Origin: Bradyrhizobium sp. AS23.2
Lineage (GTDB): Bacteria; Pseudomonadota; Alphaproteobacteria; Rhizobiales; Xanthobacteraceae
NCBI RefSeq assembly: GCF_001908185.1
Contig: NZ_LGHM01000194.1
Coordinates: 1 to 63,122, forward strand
Length of the DNA: 63,122 nucleotides
Reading direction: 5' to 3'
Positions within the stretch are counted from its first letter, which is position 1. The number at the start of each line of letters is the position of its first letter. Below are positions 24,989 to 32,541 of this stretch, piece by piece. The notes under the pieces were generated by a model. The model was not told the origin of the DNA and ran no database searches. It was given only the letters and a program-made list of their open reading frames with translations. The translations under genes were made by a program, and so were the position numbers.

Positions 24989-26653
24989 ATGTCTACAATG
25001 GCTGCAACGTCGGCACGGTCGCCCGGCATGACGAAGGATGAGCGTTTCGTCATCCTCGCATCGTCGCTCGGCACCGTCTTCGAGTGGTACGACTTCTATC
25101 TTTACGGATCGCTGGCCGGCATCATCGGCGCGCAGTTCTTCTCGGATTATCCGCCAGCCACCCGTGACATCTTCGCGCTGCTCGCCTTCGCGGCAGGCTT
25201 CCTGGTGCGCCCTTTCGGCGCGATCGTATTCGGCCGGGTCGGTGACATCGTCGGCCGCAAATACACCTTCCTCGTCACCATCCTCATCATGGGCATGTCG
25301 ACCTTCATCGTCGGCCTGCTGCCGAACGCGGCAACCATCGGCATCGCCGCCCCGATCATCCTGATCGCACTGCGCCTCGCCCAGGGTCTGGCACTCGGCG
25401 GTGAATATGGTGGTGCGGCGACCTATGTCGCCGAGCATGCCCCGAACGGCAGGCGCGGCTACTACACTTCCTTCATCCAGACGACCGCCACGCTCGGCCT
25501 GTTCCTGTCGCTGCTGGTGATTCTGTTCACCCGCACCGCGACGGGCGAAGCCGACTTCGCGAAGTGGGGCTGGCGCATCCCGTTCCTGGTCTCGGTGCTG
25601 CTGCTCGGCATTTCGGTCTGGATCCGGCTGCGTCTCAATGAATCGCCGATCTTCCAGAAGATGAAGGACGAGGGGAAGAGCTCGAAGGCGCCGCTGACGG
25701 AGGCCTTCGCGAACTGGCAGAACGGCAAGCTCGTCCTGCTCGCTTTGCTCGGCGGCACCATGGGCCAGGGCGTGGTCTGGTACACCGGCCAGTTCTATGC
25801 GCTGTTCTTCCTGCAATCGATCCTCAAGGTCGACGGCTATACCGCGAACCTGTTGATCGCCTGGTCGCTGCTGTTCGGCACCGGCTTCTTCGTCGTGTTC
25901 GGCGCACTCTCCGACAGGATCGGCCGCAAGCCGATCATCCTCGGCGGCTGCCTGATCGCGGCGCTGACCTTCTTCCCGATCTTCAAGATGATCACCACCA
26001 ACGCCAACCCGGCGCTGGAGAAGGCGATCGAATCAGCGAAGGTCGAGGTGGTGGCCGATCCCTTGAGCTGCGGCGATCTGTTCAACCCGGTCGGCACCCG
26101 CGTCTTCAGTGCGCCTTGCGACATCGTGCGCTCCTTCCTGTCACAGTCGTCGGTTAAGTACACGACGACCGCCGGCCCGGCAGGCTCGGGGGTCAAGGTC
26201 GTCGTCAACGGCAAGGAAGTGCCCTACGCAAACGCCAAGGACGGCAACCCGGCGGTCCTCGCCGCGGTGCAGGCGGCGGGCTATCCCAAGGCCGGCGACG
26301 CCGGCATCGTGAAGATGTCGAACCCGTTCGACATCTTCCGTCCGCAGGTGGCTGCGATCATCGGCCTGCTGTTCATCCTGGTGATCTTCGTCACCATGGT
26401 GTACGGGCCGATCGCGGCGATGCTTGTCGAGCTGTTCCCGACCCGCATCCGCTACACCTCGATGTCGCTGCCCTATCACATCGGTAACGGCTGGTTCGGC
26501 GGCCTCCTGCCCGCGACCGCGTTCGCGATCGTGGCCTCGACCGGCGACATCTATGCCGGCCTCTGGTACCCGATCGTGTTCGCAGTGCTCACCGCGGTGA
26601 TCGGTTTCCTGTTCCTGCCCGAGACGAAGGACGTCGATATCAAGGCGACCTGA
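24989..26653 (+). CDS. MFS metabolite:H+ symporter with large soluble insertion
   Basis: A 554-residue MFS permease of the metabolite:H+ symporter group (ShiA/ProP-like). Motifs are GTVFEWYDFYLYGSLAG at the first helix, GRVGDIVGRKYTF in loop 2-3, LALGGEYGGAATYVAEH and FGALSDRIGRKPII. An uncommon soluble insert of about 105 residues (roughly 337-445) with two cysteines (LSCGDLF and SAPCDIV) sits between helices 8 and 9. ATG 24989 is the first start after GGGGAG. The substrate is probably a carboxylate or betaine. A strong terminator follows. Confidence 0.88.
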   Translation: MSTMAATSARSPGMTKDERFVILASSLGTVFEWYDFYLYGSLAGIIGAQFFSDYPPATRDIFALLAFAAGFLVRPFGAIVFGRVGDIVGRKYTFLVTILIMGMSTFIVGLLPNAATIGIAAPIILIALRLAQGLALGGEYGGAATYVAEHAPNGRRGYYTSFIQTTATLGLFLSLLVILFTRTATGEADFAKWGWRIPFLVSVLLLGISVWIRLRLNESPIFQKMKDEGKSSKAPLTEAFANWQNGKLVLLALLGGTMGQGVVWYTGQFYALFFLQSILKVDGYTANLLIAWSLLFGTGFFVVFGALSDRIGRKPIILGGCLIAALTFFPIFKMITTNANPALEKAIESAKVEVVADPLSCGDLFNPVGTRVFSAPCDIVRSFLSQSSVKYTTTAGPAGSGVKVVVNGKEVPYANAKDGNPAVLAAVQAAGYPKAGDAGIVKMSNPFDIFRPQVAAIIGLLFILVIFVTMVYGPIAAMLVELFPTRIRYTSMSLPYHIGNGWFGGLLPATAFAIVASTGDIYAGLWYPIVFAVLTAVIGFLFLPETKDVDIKAT

Positions 26654-26680
26654 TCGGACAAGCGATCCCTGCCAATGCAA

Positions 26681-26713
26681 GCCGGCCGCGGATTCCGCGG
26701 CCGGTTTTGTTTT
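26681..26713 (+). terminator. Terminator after symporter gene
   Basis: CCGGCCGCGG (26682-26691) pairs with CCGCGGCCGG (26695-26704) around ATT, then TTTTGTTTT follows. Confidence 0.9.
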
Positions 26714-26718
26714 GACGG

Positions 26719-27192
26719 CTACTGATTGCTGCCGATGAATTGCAGCACCACCTCGCGACGGTGCGGGCGGCTGCGATGCTCGATCAGATAGATCGCCTGC
26801 CAGGTGCCGAGCGCGAGCTTGCCGTTCAGGACCGGGACCTGAAGCGAGGTCTGCGTCAGCATGGTCTTGATATGCCCGGGCATGTCGTCGGGCCCCTCGC
26901 TGTCGTGGATCCAGCCGGCATTTTCGGGCGCGAGGCGTGACAGCGCCGTTGTCAGATCGACGAGCACGGAAGGATCGGCGTTCTCCTGGATCGTCAGCGA
27001 GGCCGAGGTGTGACGGATGAACAGCGTCAGCGCGCCGTCGCGTGCGTGAGTCTCGTCGACGAACTTCGCGGCGTCGCTGGTGAGATCGGTGAAGCCGCGG
27101 CCCGGCGTCTGCACGGTGAGCAGCGACGATACGATGGTGGTGGCTTGCACCGTGGACGGTGCTGAACGTGTCAGCGAACTGGTCGATGTCAT
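26719..27192 (-). CDS. YjbQ/UPF0047 family protein
   Basis: A 157-residue YjbQ-fold protein. Conserved elements are FIRHTSASLTIQENADPSVL, PGHIKTMLTQTSLQVPV and LGTWQAIYLIEHR, which include the conserved His and Asp residues of the family. Members are annotated as secondary thiamine-phosphate synthase-like enzymes, but the physiological role is unsettled. It is monocistronic, convergent with the symporter gene, and its upstream spacer contains the 27220-27319 repeat. Confidence 0.88.
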   Translation of the reverse strand: MTSTSSLTRSAPSTVQATTIVSSLLTVQTPGRGFTDLTSDAAKFVDETHARDGALTLFIRHTSASLTIQENADPSVLVDLTTALSRLAPENAGWIHDSEGPDDMPGHIKTMLTQTSLQVPVLNGKLALGTWQAIYLIEHRSRPHRREVVLQFIGSNQ

Positions 27193-27219
27193 GAAAGGTC
27201 TCGATCTATCGAACTCTGC

Positions 27220-27319
27220 CGTAGGGTCGGCAAAGGCGCATACGCGCCGCGCCCACGTCTTCTCCGGTTATCGTGGAGGCACGGTGGGCACGGCGCGAGT
27301 GCGCCTTGCCCACCCTACG
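27220..27319. repeat. Inverted-end intergenic repeat, GCCCACCCTACG family
   Basis: The left end (27220-27239, CGTAGGGTCGGCAAAGGCGC) and the right end (27301-27319) are inverted copies with few changes. The internal GGTGGGCACGGCGCGAGTGC is shared with the element at 49394-49486. It fills the spacer between the YjbQ start and the next gene's stop. Confidence 0.75.
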
Positions 27320-27352
27320 ACAGTTCAACGCATGGATGGCGCGAAGGGGTCC

Positions 27353-27874
27353 TCAAATCTTCCCCGACACGTCCTTTTGCACGCGGTTGGCCATCTCGAT
27401 CAGCCGCCGCCACGCCTTTTCCAGGAACGACATCACGCGATCGACATCCTGGTCGCTCGGCAGCGGGATCTCGATCTTGCGGTCGCCCTCGGCGACCTTC
27501 GGCTCGGCCTTCTTGAGCGGATCTGACTTCGGCAGCGCCTCGTCGATCTTGCCCGACACGGTCGGCCCCGCCGCGAGTTGTTCCTTCAGCTTCTCGACCT
27601 CGGCCTGGAGCCTGCCGATCTCGGCGTCGAACGCGGCACGTTCGTCGGGCACCGCGTAGCAGCCCCAGCCGGCGCCGTTCCTGGTGCAGGTCGACATCGC
27701 GCCGGTGCGGGTGTCGAGCCGCAGCACGCCCTCGGGGATCGGCGTCATGCTGTAGCGGCCGTTTTCGCTGTCGGGCGCGGATTGTGCGGCCACCAGGCTG
27801 CCGCTGGAGGCCATCATCGCCGCGAGCGCCGCGGTCGCAAGCCATGATGTTGTGGATGACGTCGCTGGTCTCAT
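27353..27874 (-). CDS. Exported coiled-coil hypothetical protein
   Basis: A 173-residue protein with a signal peptide (WLATAALAAMMASSGSLVAA). The mature part has RLDTRTGAMSTCTRNGAGWG and CYAVPDERAAF, a short coiled coil (EIGRLQAEVEKLKEQLAAG) and a C-terminal amphipathic stretch (VDRVMSFLEKAWRRLIEMAN). ATG 27874 follows GGAGAGGGCG. Probably periplasmic; function unknown. It is divergent from the F0 operon. Confidence 0.65.
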   Translation of the reverse strand: MRPATSSTTSWLATAALAAMMASSGSLVAAQSAPDSENGRYSMTPIPEGVLRLDTRTGAMSTCTRNGAGWGCYAVPDERAAFDAEIGRLQAEVEKLKEQLAAGPTVSGKIDEALPKSDPLKKAEPKVAEGDRKIEIPLPSDQDVDRVMSFLEKAWRRLIEMANRVQKDVSGKI

Positions 27875-28137
27875 CGCCCTCTCCGCCACGATGCGCAGGT
27901 GGCACGCCTGCAATTCTACACCCCGGCACCAGAATCTGCCGCCGAAAAGCGGTCATCAAATCAACGATCACGGCTGCCCCTTTGATCCCGGCAGCACGGC
28001 GAAATGGCGACCGGATCCGCCGATCATGAGAAGAGCTGCTGCGGTGCGGCGTCACGCTGTGTGCAGCGCTGCCGCGCGAGCCAATATAATCAAGCAAATC
28101 AGATACATAACAGAAAGCGACGCAATCGTGACTTGGC
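27875..28137. other. Intergenic region before the atp promoter, no gene seen
   Basis: No supportable gene is present between the exported protein and the atp promoter. The part 28080-28130 is AT-rich compared with its surroundings (CAATATAATCAAGCAAATC), consistent with promoter DNA. Confidence 0.5.
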
Positions 28138-28166
28138 TTGACTTGATTATGGTCGGTCAGTATGGT
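28138..28166 (+). promoter_or_regulatory. Sigma-70 type promoter for the atpI-B-E-F'-F operon
   Basis: TTGACT (28138-28143) and TATGGT (28161-28166) are spaced by 17 bp and stand 67 bp before the atpI start. This is the best housekeeping-type promoter in the spacer. Confidence 0.55.
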
Positions 28167-28232
28167 CCGCGCGGCTTTTGAGGGTGGCGGGCGTAGTTTC
28201 CATTCAACCGCAGCGTTTCGGGTCTTCGTTGC

Positions 28233-28607
28233 ATGACACAGGGCACGGGACACGGCGAGAATGGAGATCGCGATAGAACGCCCGAGGAAGCTGCGCTTTC
28301 CGAACGGCTCGGAAATCTTGATCAGCGGTTGTCCGAATTTCGCGGCCGCCACGTCAAGACCGAGCAACCCGCAGGTGACGGTGGAGACGGAGCGGCCAGA
28401 GCCTCGGCGATGGCGCTTGGCTTCCGGTTATCCTCCGAGTTGGTCGCCGGGGTCGTTGTCGGAGCGGGGATTGGCTGGGGTTTCGACCGCTTGCTGTCGA
28501 CGTCGCCTTTCGGATTCATCGTGTTCCTGCTGCTGGGCTTCGTGGCCGGCGTGGTGAACGTGGTGAGGACGGCGGGCGCGGGTCAAAACAGGCGCGGTGG
28601 TTCGTAG
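28233..28607 (+). CDS. atpI: ATP synthase protein I
   Basis: A 124-residue protein with a charged N-terminal region and two hydrophobic helices (VAGVVVGAGIGWGFDRLL and FIVFLLLGFVAGVVNVV), the AtpI/Gct pattern. AtpI helps c-ring assembly and is not part of the final enzyme. It is the first gene of the F0 operon. Confidence 0.88.
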   Translation: MTQGTGHGENGDRDRTPEEAALSERLGNLDQRLSEFRGRHVKTEQPAGDGGDGAARASAMALGFRLSSELVAGVVVGAGIGWGFDRLLSTSPFGFIVFLLLGFVAGVVNVVRTAGAGQNRRGGS

Positions 28608-28718
28608 CTGGTCCCACCAGGAGAGGAATGATCGTGCCGGCCTCGCCGGTACGGGCCGGCCCGGCCGGTAGACCGAGACCAGCCGGCATTGCCCGGCAGA
28701 CCAAGAGATGCCGCGCTG

Positions 28719-29468
28719 ATGAAAATCGACCCGATCCACCAGTTCAACATCGAGCCTCTCTTCACCCTGGGCCATATCGGCAATCACACGATCGCCTTCA
28801 CCAATTCGTCGCTCTACATGCTGGTGGCGGTCGCGATCATCTCGATCCTGATGCTCGCCAGCGGCACGCAGCTCGTTCCGGGCCGCCTGCAGTCGGTCGC
28901 CGAAATCTCCTACGAGTTCGTTGCCTCGACCATCCGTTCGACGGCCGGCGCGGAAGGCATGAAGTTCTTCCCGCTGATCTTCTCGCTGTTCATGTTCATC
29001 TGCGTGTCGAACCTGGTCGGCATCATCCCCTACACTTTCACGATCTCGAGCCACCTGATCGTCACCGCCGCGCTCGCTCTGCTGGTCTTCTTCACCGTCC
29101 TGATCTACGGCGTCTACAAGAACGGCCTGAAATTCTTCAAGATTTTCGTTCCCCACGGCGTTCCCGGCTACATCCTGCCGCTGGTCATGTTCATCGAGGT
29201 CCTGTCGTTCTTCCTGCGGCCGGTCTCCCACAGCGTCCGTCTCTTCGCCAACATGCTGGCCGGCCACATCGCGCTGAAGGTGTTCGCGGGCTTCGTCGCC
29301 ATGCTCGGCTTCTCGCTCGGCGCCATCGGCTGGGTCGGCGGCGTGCTGCCGCTGGCGCTCACGGTCGCGCTGACCTCGCTGGAGCTCCTGGTCGCGTTCC
29401 TCCAGGCCTACGTGTTCGCGATCCTGACCTGCATCTACCTCAACGACGCCATTCATCCGGGACACTGA
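28719..29468 (+). CDS. atpB: F0F1 ATP synthase subunit a
   Basis: A 249-residue membrane subunit that forms the proton half-channels. The essential arginine lies in HSVRLFANMLAGHIALKVF, and ELLVAFLQAYVFAILTCIYL is the conserved last helix. Five to six helices are visible. ATG 28719 opens MKIDPIHQFNIEPLF; a GTG 30 bp upstream is unlikely. The atpE ribosome site follows 50 bp after the stop. Confidence 0.96.
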   Translation: MKIDPIHQFNIEPLFTLGHIGNHTIAFTNSSLYMLVAVAIISILMLASGTQLVPGRLQSVAEISYEFVASTIRSTAGAEGMKFFPLIFSLFMFICVSNLVGIIPYTFTISSHLIVTAALALLVFFTVLIYGVYKNGLKFFKIFVPHGVPGYILPLVMFIEVLSFFLRPVSHSVRLFANMLAGHIALKVFAGFVAMLGFSLGAIGWVGGVLPLALTVALTSLELLVAFLQAYVFAILTCIYLNDAIHPGH

Positions 29469-29521
29469 GCGGTCCGGGGAATTTCCACCCACAACCCAAT
29501 CTTTCTTCCAAGGAGTCTAAA

Positions 29522-29752
29522 ATGGATCCGGCAGCAGCAAAACTTATCGGCGCGGGCATCGCGTGCATCGGCATGGGCGGCGCGGGCGTCGGCGTGGGCG
29601 TGATCTTCGGCAACTACCTCGCCGCAGCCGTCCGCAACCCGTCGGCTGCTCAGGGCCAGTTCGGCAACCTGATTTTCGGCTTCGCCGTGACCGAAGCGCT
29701 CGGCATCTTCTCGCTGCTGATCGCGCTGCTGCTGCTGTTCGTTCCGCTCTGA
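29522..29752 (+). CDS. atpE: F0F1 ATP synthase subunit c
   Basis: A 76-residue hairpin of two membrane helices (GAGIACIGMGGAGVGVGVIF and GFAVTEALGIFSLLIALLLL) joined by the polar loop RNPSAAQGQ. The proton-carrying acid is the Glu in TEALGIF. AAGGAGTCTAAA precedes the ATG. This short gene sits in the tail of a longer open frame that is otherwise a shadow of atpB. Confidence 0.95.
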   Translation: MDPAAAKLIGAGIACIGMGGAGVGVGVIFGNYLAAAVRNPSAAQGQFGNLIFGFAVTEALGIFSLLIALLLLFVPL

Positions 29753-29817
29753 GGACGACGTTTTTCGCGCCGTTCCAGCCTCTGGGACGGCGCGTGTGAC
29801 AGCAACAGGAGATCTCC

Positions 29818-30384
29818 ATGGCTGAGAGTCATGGCGGCGCAAAGGGTCCGGCGGCGGGCGCCCATACCGAGGCTGACGGTGGTCACCACGGTGGCGGCTT
29901 CCCGCCGTTCGAAAGCAGCACCTTTGCTTCGCAATTGGTGTCGCTCGCGATCTTCTTCGTCGTGCTTTACGTGATCGTGTCCAAGCTCGCCCTGCCGCGC
30001 ATCGGCGGTGCGATCGAGGCGCGTCAAAACAAGATCGAGGGTGACCTCGCCGAAGCGCAGAAGCTGAAGGATCAGTCCGACGCGGCGCTGAAGGCCTATG
30101 AAAGCGAGCTCGCTGCGGCGCGCACGCGGGCGCAGGCGATCGGCAACGAATCCCGCGACAAGGCGAATGCGCAGGCGGAAGCCGAACGCAAGACGCTGGA
30201 AGAGCAGTTGGCGGCCAAGCTCGCCGGGGCGGAGAAGACCATCGCCTCGACCCGCGCCACCGCCATGAGCAACGTCCGCGGTATCGCGGCCGATGCGGCA
30301 GGCCAGATCGTGCAGCAGCTCACCGGCGTCGTGCCCGACGCTGCGGCGGTCAATGCCGCGGTCGATGCGTCCTTGAAGGGTTAG
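29818..30384 (+). CDS. atpG: F0F1 ATP synthase subunit b'
   Basis: A 188-residue peripheral stalk subunit of the b' type found in alphaproteobacteria and photosynthetic organisms (also called atpF' or atpX). A Gly/His-rich N-terminus (residues 1-35) precedes one membrane helix (LVSLAIFFVVLYVIVSKLAL) and a long charged coiled coil. ATG 29818 follows GGAGATCTCC. The next gene, atpF, starts 5 bp after its stop. Confidence 0.92.
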   Translation: MAESHGGAKGPAAGAHTEADGGHHGGGFPPFESSTFASQLVSLAIFFVVLYVIVSKLALPRIGGAIEARQNKIEGDLAEAQKLKDQSDAALKAYESELAAARTRAQAIGNESRDKANAQAEAERKTLEEQLAAKLAGAEKTIASTRATAMSNVRGIAADAAGQIVQQLTGVVPDAAAVNAAVDASLKG

Positions 30385-30389
30385 TCGAT

Positions 30390-30875
30390 ATGTTCTTCGA
30401 ACCTGAATTTTGGGTCGCCGTCGCCTTCGTGATCCTGATGGTCGTGTTCGGCTATCTCGGGATCTTCAAGACGGCGATGAGCGCGCTCGATCATCGCGCC
30501 GACCGCATCAAGGCCGAGCTCGACGACGCGACGCGCCTCAAGCAGGAAGCGGCCAAGGTGCTCGCCGACTACAAGGCACGCAGCGCCACGGCCGAGCGCG
30601 AGGCCGCCGACATCATCGCCAACGCCAAGTCCGAAGCCGAGCGCATCGCGACCGAAGCCAAGGCGAAGATGGAAGACTTCGTCGCCCGTCGGACCAAGAC
30701 CGCGGAGAGCAAGATCGCGCTCGCCGAGGCCCAGGCGGTCGCCGACGTCCGCGCCGCAGCCGCGGAAGCCGCCGTCCAGGCCGCCTCCACGATCCTGTCG
30801 CAGTCGGTCAAGGGCCAGGTCGCCGACGACCTGCTCGCCAAGGGCATCAACGAGGTTCGGCAGAAGCTGAACTGA
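30390..30875 (+). CDS. atpF: F0F1 ATP synthase subunit b
   Basis: A 161-residue stalk subunit: N-terminal membrane helix (FWVAVAFVILMVVFGYLGIF), then an alanine- and charge-rich helix dimerising with b'. It is the last gene of the F0 operon; the F1 genes are elsewhere, as is usual for Rhizobiales. A strong terminator follows 21 bp after the stop. Confidence 0.94.
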   Translation: MFFEPEFWVAVAFVILMVVFGYLGIFKTAMSALDHRADRIKAELDDATRLKQEAAKVLADYKARSATAEREAADIIANAKSEAERIATEAKAKMEDFVARRTKTAESKIALAEAQAVADVRAAAAEAAVQAASTILSQSVKGQVADDLLAKGINEVRQKLN

Positions 30876-30896
30876 GGGGTCTTGCCTTCACCAATC

Positions 30897-30927
30897 AAAA
30901 AGCCGGCGCGCGAGCGCCGGCTTTTTT
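30897..30927 (+). terminator. Terminator of the F0 operon
   Basis: AGCCGGCGC-GCGA-GCGCCGGCT (30901-30922) with a run of T after it and A before it. It is symmetric and could work in both directions. Confidence 0.92.
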
Positions 30928-30941
30928 GTTGGCTGTAAGAC

Positions 30942-31102
30942 TCTCGTGTCCCGGACGCGGCGCGGCGTGAAATGACGCGACGCAGAGCCGGGACCCATGC
31001 GCTCGCGACCAATGGGCCCCGGCTCTGCGGTGCACCCGCCATAGCGCGTCAACGACGCGCGTAAACGCGCTTATTGCGCTGCACCGCGTCCGGGGCACGA
31101 GA
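30942..31102. repeat. Nested palindromic element with 19-bp inverted ends
   Basis: Bases 30942-30960 and 31084-31102 are inverted copies with one mismatch. Inside, 30981-30998 pairs with 31012-31029, again with one mismatch. The 161-bp unit fills the space between the atp terminator and the stop of the next, oppositely oriented gene, and is non-coding. Confidence 0.75.
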
Positions 31103-31106
31103 CCTT

Positions 31107-31766
31107 TTACTTCTTCTTTCCCCGCGCCTTTGGCTCGGGCGACAACGCCTGCGGGTCGAAGCCAACATAGAAGATGTAGGAATCGGCGGCCGCCGCCGAG
31201 GGCACCGGATAGGCCAGGTCCTCGGCAACGAAGGTGAACGGCACGCTGCCGCTCTCCGACATCTCGACCGTAGTCCGGTAGGCCTTCGAGGCGATCACCT
31301 TCTCGCCGACGCCGCCCTGCACCACCGCGACGCGCAAGGGGACCTCGACCGTGGCAGGCGCGCCGGCGGGACCGGCGATGACGCGGCCCTGGATGCCGAC
31401 TCGGGCCGTGATCTGGCCACCGCTTCGCGAGCATTCGCGCGCCATTTTGGTGATCGAGGCCTGGAAGCGAACGTCATTGCCGACGGCCTGCTTGCCGGTC
31501 ATACCGACGGCGTAGGTCGAAGCCCCGGCGCGCACCGTGACCTGCGGGCAATCGACGTCGTCATCGGCCGCCGGTTGGCCCGGCGCAGGCGCCGGGTTGG
31601 GCTGGGCCGGCTCGTCGGATTTGCCGCCGAACAGGCTCTTGAACCGGTCGGTCAGGGACTGGGCCGCCACCGGCGAGACGGAGGCGAGCGCAACCGACAA
31701 CGCCAGCGCGACCGCCGTTCCCCGCCGCAACACATTCCGCGACGACCGAAGCTCCTTCACCATCAA
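31107..31766 (-). CDS. Exported hypothetical protein
   Basis: A 219-residue protein with a signal peptide (GTAVALALSVALASVSPVAA). A short Pro/Ala/Asp-rich linker follows (PAQPNPAPAPGQPAADDD), then a beta-rich domain of about 150 residues with two cysteines (VDCPQVTVRAG and MARECSRSGGQ) and a Lys-rich end. No catalytic motif is recognised. It is likely periplasmic. The only upstream features are a 12-bp tandem repeat and the GNAT gene 3' end. Confidence 0.65.
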   Translation of the reverse strand: MMVKELRSSRNVLRRGTAVALALSVALASVSPVAAQSLTDRFKSLFGGKSDEPAQPNPAPAPGQPAADDDVDCPQVTVRAGASTYAVGMTGKQAVGNDVRFQASITKMARECSRSGGQITARVGIQGRVIAGPAGAPATVEVPLRVAVVQGGVGEKVIASKAYRTTVEMSESGSVPFTFVAEDLAYPVPSAAAADSYIFYVGFDPQALSPEPKARGKKK

Positions 31767-31842
31767 CGCCCGTACTCCATGACAATTTGCCGGCCGATCG
31801 CTGGCCGGGTTTGCGCGTTATATCGTCAAAATCGGCGAACCC

Positions 31843-31878
31843 AAGGCAGGAAACAAGGCAGGAAACAAGGAAGCAAAC
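31843..31878. repeat. 12-bp tandem repeat
   Basis: AAGGCAGGAAAC occurs twice in direct succession (31843-31866) and a third, altered unit AAGGAAGCAAAC follows. A similar 12-bp doublet (AAGGCAGGCTAC) lies inside the ialB-like gene at 45507-45530. Confidence 0.7.
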
Positions 31879-31920
31879 GAGGCCGCACCAACGAGACTTT
31901 GGTCACATGAATGGACGGGT

Positions 31921-32508
31921 TCAGCCGCGGAAATCTTCATGCAGCAGGCCGAACAGCAAGTGGTCCTGCCAGACCCCGTTGATGCAGAGATAGCGGCGGG
32001 CAAGTCCTTCGCGGGAGAAGCCGCACTTCTCCAGCACCCGGATCGACGGCGCATTGGTGGGGATGCAGGCGGCCTCGACCCGGTGCAGGTTGAGCTCGCC
32101 GAACAGCGTCGGCAACAGTACCCGAAGCGCAGCCGTCATGTAGCCGCGATGGGCATGGGGCTGGCCGACCCAGTAGCCGATGGTGCCGGCCTGCACGATG
32201 CCGCGCCGGACATTGGCCAGCGTGATGCCGCCAACCATGGCGCTATCGAGCTCCCGGAAGATCAGGAAGGGATAGGAGCGGTCCGCGGCGATGTCCTCGG
32301 AATAGCGACGCAGACGGCGGCGGAAGCCGGACCGGGTGAGATCGTCCGACGGCCAGATCGGTTCCCAGGGCGTCAGATAGTCGCGGCTGGTCTCGCGCAG
32401 ATGGGCCCATTGCAGGAAGTCCGACATCTGCGGGGCGCGCAGCAACAGTCCGTTGCCGCGCGGGGCGAGGGCGGCGGGTCCACTGGATGGCAGGCGAAAC
32501 AGGGCCAT
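31921..32508 (-). CDS. RimJ-type GNAT N-acetyltransferase
   Basis: A 195-residue acetyltransferase of the RimJ/RimL group. The acetyl-CoA region reads GYWVGQPHAHRGYMTAAL, followed by LHRVEAACIPTNAPSIRVLE and FSREGLARRYLCINGVWQD. Such enzymes acetylate protein N-termini or small molecules; the substrate is unknown. It is 33 bp after the M16 peptidase gene and probably co-transcribed with thrC and that peptidase. Confidence 0.88.
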   Translation of the reverse strand: MALFRLPSSGPAALAPRGNGLLLRAPQMSDFLQWAHLRETSRDYLTPWEPIWPSDDLTRSGFRRRLRRYSEDIAADRSYPFLIFRELDSAMVGGITLANVRRGIVQAGTIGYWVGQPHAHRGYMTAALRVLLPTLFGELNLHRVEAACIPTNAPSIRVLEKCGFSREGLARRYLCINGVWQDHLLFGLLHEDFRG

Positions 32509-32541
32509 GGTGATGCTTCCCGGGGCGGGTCAGCGCGGCTC

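Noticed and set aside
28628..29521. Long plus-strand frame upstream of and fused to atpE
   Set aside because: It is a shadow of atpB; only the last 76 codons, from ATG 29522, form subunit c.
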